Of a DNA stretch of 64,000 nucleotides, positions 11,501-18,056 are shown one piece after another. The DNA lies in the NCBI RefSeq assembly GCF_900100715.1, contig NZ_FNCA01000001.1:248001-312000 (forward strand), written 5' to 3'. The notes beneath the pieces are model-generated. The model did no database searches and was not told where the DNA came from. It saw only the letters and a list, made by a program, of their open reading frames with translations. Position numbers and translations under genes: made by a program. The stretch comes from Methanolobus vulcani (GTDB taxonomy: Archaea; Halobacteriota; Methanosarcinia; Methanosarcinales; Methanosarcinaceae). The first letter of the stretch is position 1, and each line of letters begins with the position of its first letter.

Positions 11501-11773
11501 GATATGACCGACAAGGATGATGAGTATCTACACTTTGAAGCAAGAACATCAGGATTGTCTCCTTTTGCAATCGTTGGTGATTCTGAGGAAGAAAAACAGA
11601 ACTCTAATTCAGATTCCGCAAAAATGTCAACAGATTCAGTTGAAAACAATAATGATGTTGAAGAAGAGCTAACTGAAACTGCATTACAAAGCACACCTGG
11701 ATTTGAATGTGTTACTTCAATAGCCGCATTTGTGCTTGTAATCTGTTGCATGACTCTCATGAGAAAGGACTAA
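5522..11773 (+). CDS. Giant secreted surface protein: beta-helix, PKD, four S-layer duplication domains, PGF-CTERM
   Basis: The 2083-residue precursor has a signal peptide (residues 1-26, ending GNAMA). A right-handed beta-helix region (about 27-410) is rich in NNS/NNI turns. A PKD-like domain (415-500) follows, then four copies of the Methanosarcina-type S-layer duplication domain starting near residues 504, 810, 1180 and 1474, with an Ig/PKD-like spacer at about 1080-1175. A second PKD-like domain starts near 1745, then eight glycines (about 1855-1862), a PGF-pre-PGF-type domain (about 1869-2020) and a tail PGFECVTSIAAFVLVICC starting at 2059, a PGF-CTERM sorting signal. Proteins with this tail are known to be processed and lipid-anchored by archaeosortase A. 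The mix of beta-helix and S-layer modules suggests a large envelope or adhesion protein. Many N-x-S/T sites fit heavy N-glycosylation. Confidence 0.85.
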   Translation: MKYHYLKTLLILYICISFMLAGNAMAETITVDLSGTGDYTSIQDAIENASSGDDIVVFPGLYSENLLINKPISIRSELNNPETVVIRSVDNQNYAIFINSDDVALKGFTVTGADSSKAVFLYESSGCLIENNIVESNKYGIYLNNSDNNEVFNNTLKSNTYIGLCLFESNDNEIKSTYSSNDFIGFDLVRSCNNTVFENHLQDDNIYGIYFHESSHNNSLINNSIIHTYYYEISSSNVNSFSVDSSNIDCPDEFELITKEILISSNENDSKNNTDLVLNSYVTPNLAVASGIALFLNRDNTGNLISGNDIEGSYMEGMYIAYGSSGNMIYNNYFNNDVNLKQYSNASNRWNIDKTAGENIVGGPYLGGNCWTNPDGTDFCQTHLDTDEDGICDETYNLNQNNVDNLPLYSYQNLPPEASIFSISPGYVKTGENVHFAGIGIDYDGYIQEYSWESSIDGKLSDDAYFSTNTLSPGNHTIYYKVKDNEDEWSAEVTSHLTVENDNEAYIRSQVYNGSDLFSIFRENAIDTETGYPAIEINSSNFKAFNYDLDTSTGSESLRIYNSTNTNQSTDGRTLEEGRLNYKTEILQVAYEADFDNEEVYGSTYPTTYPSIGFFGDRYVSISDEKPDEIAKLLLDSDDTHAIRTSSTLELPEGYELTAKQINIEGDKVWMELSQNGEFIEDKIIDISSGPATWEYYLDIGDEDNVIVFRLLVTDVFIGSVDRIVITEGIWLVDFENPIDVDARSIFNEMEVQLVDNNSIIMNNLNSIVLEKDRIIPVANDLCFKVADSDALRFCLIKTYNQSTQYDIPGAIATGPKLWDYSNFAGLFYDVDNNISSEVLKIAEPLTNTEKIIHPGNLTYTTTIQKTNFTCDELNSDGEQYEVVGILGEKYIPLEQGNPAKLGKLLLDTNKEYVVTGSGNIDFKDGYGIHYSYDEEEDDLYIDFKKDNCIYGRSSFDNKITFDPVSQDAIWKWEDDIAGVDDVRVMKLHIKKIEGPVSKQFIIDGVWILDFEDILNFEISDKEGLLEVTDISENSITFSNSDYINLLSGERFDIYNSLKLEVADNSTLYYYPVIEKTIPENTPANIDSYETRIRSYQNDNPTVNIRLDYPSDVLWYLDGDYKQINYSITDASFCPDTYASGDYDITAFVSNGNGTDTVNWEWIIVKPPTSVDITHEGNIEVRSPIYDSNDIGALNSNGSYIEINASNFPGFYYDLDRNLSTETICIKNMTDTGTSDIKIGKYGINYLTSVQRVVYKADFENTRYLLNETYPIIGIFGDPYVPITEIKTSTKCQFARLLVDTGNKYTLRTNSPLELADGYALTAKQIDVEGNKVWIELSRNGEFVEDEVIDVSDGLAIWEYYSDLGNESHVLVYRLLVSDVFQGQVDALVVIEGMWMIDSNEDNLLEIGYGDKFNELDVDLLDNNRISMSNNYDDIILKAGTETDIAPYLSIKLSNSSEHNFYLKKDIYSTNEYEIRGTVATGPITWNDKLSWDYKNFAGFVYDFEENIGNEQLDISHISNTSIEEGGITYFSTLLQKEYAANFTPENNASYNETYPMIGIFGEEYVSLKDNRPDELVKLIIDSDSQYTLKIGSPLEFSDGYELVANDIEDNNTAVISLLKNGELLFSENIDSFAGEFTLECQEDIGFQENVIFLRTNIKEISSGQSDSYIVLNGIWLVDSKSYLAINTRDRFGEFVVDSITENNIHMVNFRSIPIGKGYEIELAEGIKLRIADSDSLRFYPYREYEPTGSINNCVPSVSSLFLSTNSIMFGSEISFYGNGTDSDGSITAYNWRSNIDGQLSTESSFTTSNLSVGNHTIYFKIKDDNGDWSSEVSTNILVNTASGSNSVSTTSSSSGGGGGGGGTTGETYENIAFKDVKSEFITKDSVTHYDFDNENNEIEFIQFTASRNWGKISATIECLHDTSALVDKEPEGTVYRNLNIWVGKSGFSDSDNIKDCVIGFKVSRQWLEDNGIDEGSIRLLHYSDREWEELNTDMTDKDDEYLHFEARTSGLSPFAIVGDSEEEKQNSNSDSAKMSTDSVENNNDVEEELTETALQSTPGFECVTSIAAFVLVICCMTLMRKD
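7031..10760 (+). repeat. Internal duplication of S-layer domain pairs
   Basis: Two segments of the giant gene encode similar pairs of S-layer duplication domains. A clear landmark is a stretch at about 7490-7570 matched at about 9480-9560, an offset of roughly 2 kb; both encode the pattern TAKQI(N/D)-EG-KVW-ELS-NGEF. The second members of each pair (near 7951 and 9940) share AT-GP--W and FAG--YD. This shows that the four-domain array arose by duplication of a two-domain unit. Confidence 0.7.
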
Positions 11774-11784
11774 AGCTGAAAGAT

Positions 11785-11812
11785 TTAGTTTTTCGTTCTC
11801 GATCTTTTTTAT
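11785..11812 (+). terminator. T-rich terminator after the surface-protein gene
   Basis: Two T runs (GTTTTTC and TCTTTTTTAT) follow the stop codon within about 40 bases. Archaeal RNA polymerase terminates at such T-rich stretches. No hairpin is needed or evident. Confidence 0.45.
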
Positions 11813-11952
11813 AACCTGCCTATTTTACATTTACAGTTATACTTACATTTTCTGAATTTACAGATAAAACAGTCCACCACGGTTAAATATATAGTACAAT
11901 ATTTGAATCCCTATAACTCTTAAACGCATTCTTATTATTTCAGGTGAATTTT

Positions 11953-13011
11953 TTGATCGGAAAATTAGTCAAAGAAAAGGTAAGATCCGGGAAACAGGCC
12001 ATCAACGAGCTTTACAACACCGGATACTATGGTCGTCCAAAGGGCGATGTTCTTGAGCTCACACTTGTTGAAGCCGCATATCTGCTTTATAAGAACAAGC
12101 TTGAGATAACTCTTGATGAAAAAAACCTTGGATTTGAAGAGTTTTTCACAGAAGCATCAAAAAGACAGCAGTTCTTTGAACTGAAATACATCGTTTACAA
12201 AGACCTCCGTGAAAGAGGCTACTATGTCCAGCCCAGCGTAACTGACTTCAGGGTATATCCAAGAGGCGGCCACCCCGGCAAGACACAGGCAAAGATGTTC
12301 GTTTATGTCAGGTCAGAACGTGTACCGATGCTACTAAAAGACTTGCTCACCCAGTATAATGCTGCGCTTAACGTCCGAAAACAAATGGTGCTTGCCATTG
12401 TTGACGAGGAAAGTGACATCACATATTATGAAGTAAAAAGACTGGACATTAAAGGCGAGATGGAACAAATTCTCCCTCTGGAAAAGCCTGTATCTGTTAC
12501 GATGCTCGAAGACCGCGTTCTTGTCTGGGACGGCGAGACATCCAGGCTTCTTTATGAGAACGGCTTTTACGGTAAACCACTTGATAATGAGCGTCTTCAG
12601 TTGTCACTTGTGGAATCTGCCTACCTGCTTGATAAAGGCATAATAGACATAAAGGACAGCAATAACGGAATAATTCCTGACATCTCTGAATTCTCCGAAA
12701 TTGCAGCTTCAATTGATCCTGATTTCACACGCAAGTACAGTGCATATGTTGACCTTCGCAGCAGAGGATTTGTCCCGAAGACCGGCTTTAAGTTCGGTAC
12801 ACACTTCAGGGTTTACAGCGAGTTGCATTCAACTGACAAGCTTCCTCACTCCAAATATCTGATACATGCGATACCACATGATCATGAGTTCTTACTCCCC
12901 GTAATGTCCAGAGCCATCAGACTTGCAAATAGCGTACGGAAACAGATGCTCTATGCAGTGAAATTTACTGATGCTATTGAGTACATCGATATTGGTAGAA
13001 TTAAGATGTGA
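11953..13011 (+). CDS. endA: tRNA-splicing endonuclease EndA, fused two-repeat type
   Basis: A protein of about 352 residues made of two similar halves, each with LYE/NTGYYGRP-like and LSLVE/AYLL motifs. This is the fused archaeal form that acts as a dimer and cuts bulge-helix-bulge introns from pre-tRNA. The C-terminal half carries the expected catalytic set: Tyr in HFRVY, His in HSKYLIH and Lys in NSVRKQ. The N-terminal half keeps FRVY and NVRKQ but reads differently around the His. A GTG at 11944 opens the frame, but it forms part of AGGTGA (11942-11947), which looks like the ribosome site for a TTG at 11953 six bases on; I prefer the TTG start. A TATA-like AAATATATA lies near 11885-11892. 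Confidence 0.88.
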   Translation: MIGKLVKEKVRSGKQAINELYNTGYYGRPKGDVLELTLVEAAYLLYKNKLEITLDEKNLGFEEFFTEASKRQQFFELKYIVYKDLRERGYYVQPSVTDFRVYPRGGHPGKTQAKMFVYVRSERVPMLLKDLLTQYNAALNVRKQMVLAIVDEESDITYYEVKRLDIKGEMEQILPLEKPVSVTMLEDRVLVWDGETSRLLYENGFYGKPLDNERLQLSLVESAYLLDKGIIDIKDSNNGIIPDISEFSEIAASIDPDFTRKYSAYVDLRSRGFVPKTGFKFGTHFRVYSELHSTDKLPHSKYLIHAIPHDHEFLLPVMSRAIRLANSVRKQMLYAVKFTDAIEYIDIGRIKM

Positions 13012-13083
13012 TTATAGAAATAAGAGAGAGCAAACTTCAAAACCGCTCAGACTTAAATAATATACCCGTCTTTGCTTTAGAAG

Positions 13084-13476
13084 ATGTTTGATATAATCGC
13101 AGTGGATATTTCCGGGAGACACAAAGTAAATAATGAATATCTCATGGTATGTGCGGCAGTTGCTGTTTCTGTCACTGCAGATCACATAGAGAAAGTCAAC
13201 CAGATGGCTCTGAGATCTTTCAGGAGTAGATCCGCCCCTGATATCCAATCAGTTGTGAAGATGGTTGAGACCACTGTTTCTGAACTGAAGTCCGATGGTG
13301 TCATTGTCACAGAAGCAGGTGATTTCTACAATAAACCCCAATGGTTAATTGATAGTATGTTCACACGGGATTTCAAATATCAGGAATCGATCAGTGAAAG
13401 GCGATGCATTGAGATTGCTCACCACGCATCTCTTAGTTCACGAAAGCTTCTTTTAAAAGAACTGGACATCCAGTGA
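13084..13476 (+). CDS. Conserved archaeal protein, DUF2209-like
   Basis: The 130-residue protein begins MFDIIAVDISGRH and contains EYLMVCAAVAVSV and a C-terminal RRCIEIAHHASLSSRKLL. The opening is reminiscent of RNase-H-fold proteins (hydrophobic strand ending in Asp), but that is inference. It resembles archaeal hypothetical proteins grouped as DUF2209, function unknown. A TATA-like element, CTTAAATAATATA (13051-13063), sits about 25 bases before the ATG, predicting a leaderless transcript. The next gene, hflX, starts 22 bases downstream and is probably co-transcribed. Confidence 0.6.
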   Translation: MFDIIAVDISGRHKVNNEYLMVCAAVAVSVTADHIEKVNQMALRSFRSRSAPDIQSVVKMVETTVSELKSDGVIVTEAGDFYNKPQWLIDSMFTRDFKYQESISERRCIEIAHHASLSSRKLLLKELDIQ

Positions 13477-13498
13477 AATGCCCATATAAGGTATCCAT

Positions 13499-14749
13499 AT
13501 GATGCGTGCTATTTTAGTTAAACGGAATGACCCCAGGTCTGAAGATGAAAAAAATGAGCTTCAGATGAATGAGCTTCGCGAACTTGCCGGAGCCGCAGGC
13601 TATGAAATAATTTTTGAAATGATGCAGACACGTCATCCTGACCGTAAATATCATCTTGGAAGGGGAAAGGTTGAGGAACTGGCACAGGTTGTAGTAGACC
13701 TGAGACCCGATAAGATAATATTCCACAACCCTCTCAGCACCATGCAGATATATAATATTTCAGAAACATGCCGTTGTGAAACCATTGACAAATTTCAGCT
13801 TATCCTTGAGATATTCGCAACCAGAGCCACTACCCACCGTTCTAAATTACAAGTAGAACTTGCAAGACTGGAATATGAACTTCCTCGTGCCAGAGCAGTG
13901 ATATCTATCCTTAAAAAGGATGAAAGACCTGGTTTTATGGGACTTGGTGGTTATGAGGACTCATATGCACAGGATATCAAGAACCGTATGACACGTATCA
14001 GAAATGAGCTTGAAACTATACAGAAGGATAATGAGTCCTTGCGGACACACCGCCATTCAAAAGGCTTCTCACTTGCAGCCCTTGCAGGTTACACTAATGC
14101 AGGAAAAAGCACTCTTTTCAATGCACTCGTGGATGAAAATGTCGAGTCAAAGGACATGTTGTTCACCACACTGTTGCCTACCACAAGATCACTTAAAGTA
14201 GAGGGTCGTGACATTCTTATCACGGATACTGTAGGATTTATAGAAGACCTTCCACACTGGATGGTTGATGCTTTCAGGTCAACACTTGATGAGATATTCC
14301 TTGCAGATGTTGTTCTTCTTGTAGTGGATTCATCGGAGCCTTTCGAGACTGTACGCAAAAAACTTCTTGTATGTCATGAGACAATGTGGGATCAGTTGCA
14401 GGATGTTGCCATTGTGACTGTTTTTAACAAGATAGACCTAATCACAGATGATGAACTGCAGGAAAAGTTCACAGGTCTTGCGTATCTTGCACCTAACTCT
14501 GTTGCTGTATCTGCAAAAACCGGTTTTGGATTTGAACAACTCAAATCCGAGATTAGAAACATTCTTCCTGAATGGAAAAGGATAGAACTTATAATACCAC
14601 TATCAGAAGAAGGTATGTCACTTGTAGCATGGATATATGATGAGGGGCTTGTTCACGATATCAATTACACTGATGTAATTTCAATTGATTTTGAAGCAAG
14701 GGATAAAGTTATAAATAAAGCCATATCTTTAGTGAATGGACTATCATAA
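13499..14749 (+). CDS. hflX: HflX-type ribosome-associated GTPase
   Basis: The 416-residue protein has the HflX N-terminal domain (MMQTRHPDRKYHLGRGK, with HNPLSTMQ for the Asn-Pro-Leu-Ser motif), a helical linker (QVELARLEYELPR, GFMGLGGYE) and a GTPase domain with P-loop AGYTNAGKST, switch II DTVGFIEDLPHW and NKIDL. HflX binds the large ribosomal subunit and splits stalled ribosomes. Start codons at 13499 and 13502 are adjacent ATGs and cannot be separated by sequence alone. The following intergenic region contains the candidate small RNA. Confidence 0.92.
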   Translation: MMRAILVKRNDPRSEDEKNELQMNELRELAGAAGYEIIFEMMQTRHPDRKYHLGRGKVEELAQVVVDLRPDKIIFHNPLSTMQIYNISETCRCETIDKFQLILEIFATRATTHRSKLQVELARLEYELPRARAVISILKKDERPGFMGLGGYEDSYAQDIKNRMTRIRNELETIQKDNESLRTHRHSKGFSLAALAGYTNAGKSTLFNALVDENVESKDMLFTTLLPTTRSLKVEGRDILITDTVGFIEDLPHWMVDAFRSTLDEIFLADVVLLVVDSSEPFETVRKKLLVCHETMWDQLQDVAIVTVFNKIDLITDDELQEKFTGLAYLAPNSVAVSAKTGFGFEQLKSEIRNILPEWKRIELIIPLSEEGMSLVAWIYDEGLVHDINYTDVISIDFEARDKVINKAISLVNGLS

Positions 14750-14793
14750 CATGTATATACAGCTGTGAGATGTAAAATTTTTCATATACAGCG

Positions 14794-14803
14794 TTATATA
14801 TAT
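14794..14803 (+). promoter_or_regulatory. TATA box of the candidate small RNA
   Basis: TTATATATAT precedes TATGCTATC. Archaeal transcription normally starts about 25 bases beyond the centre of such a box, which places the start at about 14822-14829, exactly at the first base of the 10-bp stem. Confidence 0.6.
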
Positions 14804-14825
14804 ATGCTATCAGGTAGTTAGTACA

Positions 14826-14910
14826 TATGCGAACGGGAAAACACTCTAATGTACCACCAATCCTATCCAACCACCCAACCACCAAAATTCTATCCCCGTT
14901 CGCAGTTTTT
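14826..14910 (+). ncRNA. Candidate small RNA with C-rich loop
   Basis: A perfect 10-bp inverted repeat, TGCGAACGGG (14828-14837) and CCCGTTCGCA (14895-14904), closes a 57-base loop and is followed by a run of Ts (14906-14910). A strong TATA box sits about 25-30 bases upstream. The loop is unstructured by eye and carries repeated CC/CCACC blocks (about 14851-14883), as expected of an RNA that pairs with GGTGG-type targets. There is no sensible open reading frame. The size (about 80-85 nt), promoter, stem and T-run together make an independent transcript likely. I do not recognise it as a described family; targets are unknown. Confidence 0.6.
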
Positions 14911-14997
14911 CTATTAATCACACATTGTTTGATTCGACCTTCGTTTTAAACGTTGAATCTAAATATCTTTATTAACCTTTACGACCAAGTTGCTTAC

Positions 14998-15669
14998 ATG
15001 AAGTTCGATCTTCACGTTCATTCCTGTTATTCCAAAGACAGCAACGCCAGTCTGGATGATATTCTTGAATCTGCTGCTGAAAATGGGCTAGATGGGTTTG
15101 CAATATGTGATCACGACCGCATAGAAGGCGGTTTTGTCTGTGCAAAAAGAGCAGAAGAGCTCGGCTCAAAACTGATTGTCATTCCAGGTGTTGAAGTTAG
15201 TTCCTCAAAAGGCCACATACTTGCTCTTGGGATCACTGAGCCGATTGAACCTGGACTCAGTCCAGAAGAGACCATCAAAAAGGCACGTCAGCAGGGAGCA
15301 GTAGTTATAATACCACACCCCTTTAAACTGACATCCCATGGAATAGGTTATATTGAGGGTCTGGATGCAGATGCAATCGAAGTCCTTAATTCAAGGTGTG
15401 TGACCGATGGCCCCAATAATAAAGCCCGAGAAGCCGCAGAAGAACTTGGATTTCCTATGGTTGGCGGAAGTGATTCACATGAAGCGGAAATGGTTGGCAG
15501 GTCATATACTGAAATTGATACTAACGCCACAACCGCTGAAGAAGTGCTGGATGCTATCAGGACAGGAAAGACAAGTCCTGGAGGCGGAAAAACACCGATG
15601 TCATTTGTGGTAAAACAAATGTTCATAGGGCATATGAATAAACTCACAAGACGTCTTGGAATGAGATAA
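14998..15669 (+). CDS. PHP-domain metal-dependent phosphoesterase
   Basis: Starting at the ATG at 14998 the protein is 223 residues and opens MKFDLHVHSCYSKDS, the classic first PHP metal motif (HxH). CDHDRIEGG, PGVEVSSSKGH, IPHPFK and GGSDSHEAEM follow as the other metal-binding motifs, all present. PHP proteins of this size hydrolyse phosphoesters (nucleotide or RNA-type substrates; some act on 3',5'-bisphosphates). The upstream in-frame TTG at 14953 would add 15 unconserved residues and is unlikely. No Shine-Dalgarno site is evident, so the transcript is probably leaderless or nearly so. Confidence 0.82.
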   Translation: MKFDLHVHSCYSKDSNASLDDILESAAENGLDGFAICDHDRIEGGFVCAKRAEELGSKLIVIPGVEVSSSKGHILALGITEPIEPGLSPEETIKKARQQGAVVIIPHPFKLTSHGIGYIEGLDADAIEVLNSRCVTDGPNNKAREAAEELGFPMVGGSDSHEAEMVGRSYTEIDTNATTAEEVLDAIRTGKTSPGGGKTPMSFVVKQMFIGHMNKLTRRLGMR

Positions 15670-15692
15670 AAAATAAGCAGTCATGATTTAAA

Positions 15693-16397
15693 TTATATCT
15701 CATCCATAATTAGAGGTATATCTTCCGGTTTTTCCAGTATGCTAATGCCTTCCAGTTCCTTTATTATCTCTACGTTCCTTGCATCGATATCCCTTACTTT
15801 AAGCTCAACAGGACCGCCTTTTATTGCATTGTAGTTGCAGAGGTCTTTACAGATACCACAGCCACTGCATTTGAGCAGATCTATCTGATCGGTTATCGCA
15901 CCATTTGGACAATTATCCTTTGGAGGACATGAGTCACATTTCTGGCATTTTTCCCTGGCAATGCCATAAGGAAGCTCTGATATAACAACACCTGCAATAT
16001 CAACAGGGACCACATATACAGGCACACCACCTTTTACAGCCTGGGCAACCGCGTTGCTTACAAGTGAATCTGCCGTGCCGTGTGCTATCTTGGAAACCGT
16101 ATTTGATGTGGCTGGTGTGACTACAAGGGCATCATATTTGTCTAGCAGGAAACGTCCGGTCTTAGGCCAGCTCTTACCCTGCTGCGTTTCAAGGAAAACT
16201 TCCTCTAGGTATTCACCGCAGGATATCTTTTCCAGTTCCTGCTCAAGTCCATACATCCTCACAACTTCTTCGGCAGCACTGGAAAGGAAAGTGTTCACTC
16301 TGATATCGTATTCACTTTTCATCTGGCTGAATATTTCAAAACTTGAGGTGAGAAAATGGCCTGCTCCGGTAATTCCCCATGCTATCGTTTTTGCCAT
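15693..16397 (-). CDS. dmrX: Archaeal dihydromethanopterin reductase (acceptor), DmrX
   Basis: The 234-residue protein begins with a flavoprotein domain (ITGAGHF, VVTPATSNTVSKIAHG, residues 1-150). It then has two 4Fe-4S cysteine sets, CQKCDSCPPKDNCP and CSGCGICKDLC (about residues 155-195). That architecture matches DmrX of Methanosarcina mazei, which reduces dihydromethanopterin to tetrahydromethanopterin with ferredoxin-like electron donors in the last step of C1-carrier biosynthesis. It has its own TATA-like element (AGTATATAAC on the minus strand near 16418-16428), about 25 bases from the ATG, suggesting a leaderless mRNA separate from the DUF447 gene upstream. Confidence 0.82.
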   Translation of the reverse strand: MAKTIAWGITGAGHFLTSSFEIFSQMKSEYDIRVNTFLSSAAEEVVRMYGLEQELEKISCGEYLEEVFLETQQGKSWPKTGRFLLDKYDALVVTPATSNTVSKIAHGTADSLVSNAVAQAVKGGVPVYVVPVDIAGVVISELPYGIAREKCQKCDSCPPKDNCPNGAITDQIDLLKCSGCGICKDLCNYNAIKGGPVELKVRDIDARNVEIIKELEGISILEKPEDIPLIMDEI

Positions 16398-16463
16398 AGG
16401 GAGAAAATAGTCCTTCTGTGTTATATACTTTAATATACTTGATTTTGCATTGAATCCGAATGA

Positions 16464-17051
16464 TTACAGATAACCATAGAGCAGTTTCATGGCTTCCTTT
16501 TCTTTTTCCCCGCCGCATTTATCCACAATATCACCATATGCCTTGATGAGTTTGAGGTACTTGTCCTCACCTGTAAGCTGGTATCTGGTTGCATGGATGC
16601 ATGCCTCAATTACACCAAAAATCCCACGATTTGGAGCTCTTATCCGGCATTTATTGACATGTGTTCTCAAAGGAATGAGTTCAGCAACCAGAGCGTCAGA
16701 TGTGAGTTTAATATTGATACATTCAAAAGCCACCCAGCACTGTGCCTCCTTGAGAGCTACGATAGTCCTTCCATTAACATTGGTAGAGTCAAATTCAGAG
16801 TCTTTCAGATCGGAAAATGTTGAGTTTACAAAAGTGATGGCATCCCATGTGGTATTTGCAACAAGGACCTTTTCTGACAACACATTATCATAAGTGGTGG
16901 ACCCTTTAAAAAGACGCACAAAAAGTTTGTCATTTCTGCGAATAATACCCATGGGTGCAGCATTCATAGACCATCCTCGATTTGTTGTAACAATAGTTTC
17001 CGAAATGCCTTCGTATATCCCGTAATCCTCAAGATTCAATTTTATGTGCAT
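16464..17051 (-). CDS. DUF447 family protein (flavin-reductase-like fold)
   Basis: The 195-residue protein opens with IYEGISETIVTT, NAAPMG and TTYDN, the pattern of DUF447 proteins, which adopt a split-barrel flavin-binding fold and are widespread in methanogens and in methylotrophs that use tetrahydromethanopterin. Its ATG shares one base with the stop codon of the upstream CitG-like gene (TAATG at 17053-17049), so the two are translationally coupled. From the neighbours (CitG-like, DmrX) a role in methanopterin biosynthesis is likely, but the reaction is not known to me. The C-terminal half is helical with IRAPNRGIFGVIEACIH. Confidence 0.72.
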   Translation of the reverse strand: MHIKLNLEDYGIYEGISETIVTTNRGWSMNAAPMGIIRRNDKLFVRLFKGSTTYDNVLSEKVLVANTTWDAITFVNSTFSDLKDSEFDSTNVNGRTIVALKEAQCWVAFECINIKLTSDALVAELIPLRTHVNKCRIRAPNRGIFGVIEACIHATRYQLTGEDKYLKLIKAYGDIVDKCGGEKEKEAMKLLYGYL

Positions 17052-18007
17052 TAAAATCGGACTCCGGCAAGTAATGCTATGAACAGACCTGCAATGACCA
17101 TATCTGCTGTGGAACCCGGGTTTATCTTCTTTTGAAGAAGCTCCTTATCCAGTTTCTCGATCAATGGTAATATACTATTAAAGTCTTCACCGATATTATA
17201 CATTTGCTCAAGTATCCCTTTAGCTTTTTCAGATACATAAAGAGCCGTATTCGTATCATATTTAGTGCTTATGAATGTGTCTTCATTCTCAGAAAGCATC
17301 TTCAGAAATGCATAAACGGTAACATTATTAATATCAGCCTGAAGCCTGGGAGCTTCCAGGCCGTTCATACCATCAATTATCAGTTCCGCACAACGGGCAC
17401 ATCTCTTAAAACCCGTGACCCATTCATTGGCTATGATATCATAACCTCTGGCAATGTCCATGAGTTTGTAAAGGCTCATGTCCTTTTCATGGAGCTCATC
17501 TATAGCACTGTTGCTTTGAAGATCGAATTCATCAACGGAATTGACCTTGACACCTGCAACATCAAAACAACTATAGAAATCCACTGAATCTGCAGTTGTA
17601 GTATTTTTGACTATCCTGTAAGCAGACTCTGTTAGTTGCTGGATAGTAAATGTTTCATCTTCCTCAAACAGCTCTCCGGCAGCCATTGCAAAAGGTATCA
17701 GTAACAGAAAAGCCCCGAAATGGGTATTGCCGCCTTTCTGCCAGCACATGCTTTCATTAACTGCGCTTTTTATAAGTCTCCCTACACCAGTCTCGCAGGA
17801 AACTGCTTCTTCAATTACAGGATAAACAGCACTTGCAGATGCAAGGAAGTGCTCGTATCTTGTATCTTCATAATCACTGAACCTGTCAATATTCCCGGGT
17901 TTAGGTGAAGAGGAAACCTCAAGACACATGGCAAGCTGCGCACACCGTGCAATATGTGCTGGCAGAGGATAAGCCCCCCTGTCAATTGTGTAGAGAGAAT
18001 CGATCAT
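17051..18007 (-). CDS. CitG-like triphosphoribosyl-dephospho-CoA synthase family protein
   Basis: The 318-residue protein carries CitG-family marks: CLEVSSSPKPGNIDRF near residue 30, KGGNTHFGAFLLLIPF near 95 and PGSTADMVIAGLF at the end. The bacterial family makes the citrate-lyase prosthetic-group precursor, but methanogens have no such lyase. Homologues in tetrahydromethanopterin-using organisms sit in cofactor clusters and are thought to act there, possibly attaching a ribose-phosphate unit. Here the gene overlaps DUF447 by one base and lies near dmrX, supporting that view. Function is inferred from context. Confidence 0.7.
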   Translation of the reverse strand: MIDSLYTIDRGAYPLPAHIARCAQLAMCLEVSSSPKPGNIDRFSDYEDTRYEHFLASASAVYPVIEEAVSCETGVGRLIKSAVNESMCWQKGGNTHFGAFLLLIPFAMAAGELFEEDETFTIQQLTESAYRIVKNTTTADSVDFYSCFDVAGVKVNSVDEFDLQSNSAIDELHEKDMSLYKLMDIARGYDIIANEWVTGFKRCARCAELIIDGMNGLEAPRLQADINNVTVYAFLKMLSENEDTFISTKYDTNTALYVSEKAKGILEQMYNIGEDFNSILPLIEKLDKELLQKKINPGSTADMVIAGLFIALLAGVRF

Positions 18008-18056
18008 CTGTACCTTCTTCTATCTTCTAGCTAAGATGTGATTTTAATTTTGCTAT

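Noticed and set aside
14709-14921. Minus-strand 70-residue frame across the hflX end and the small RNA
   Set aside because: No domain, overlaps hflX, and the small RNA signals explain the DNA better.
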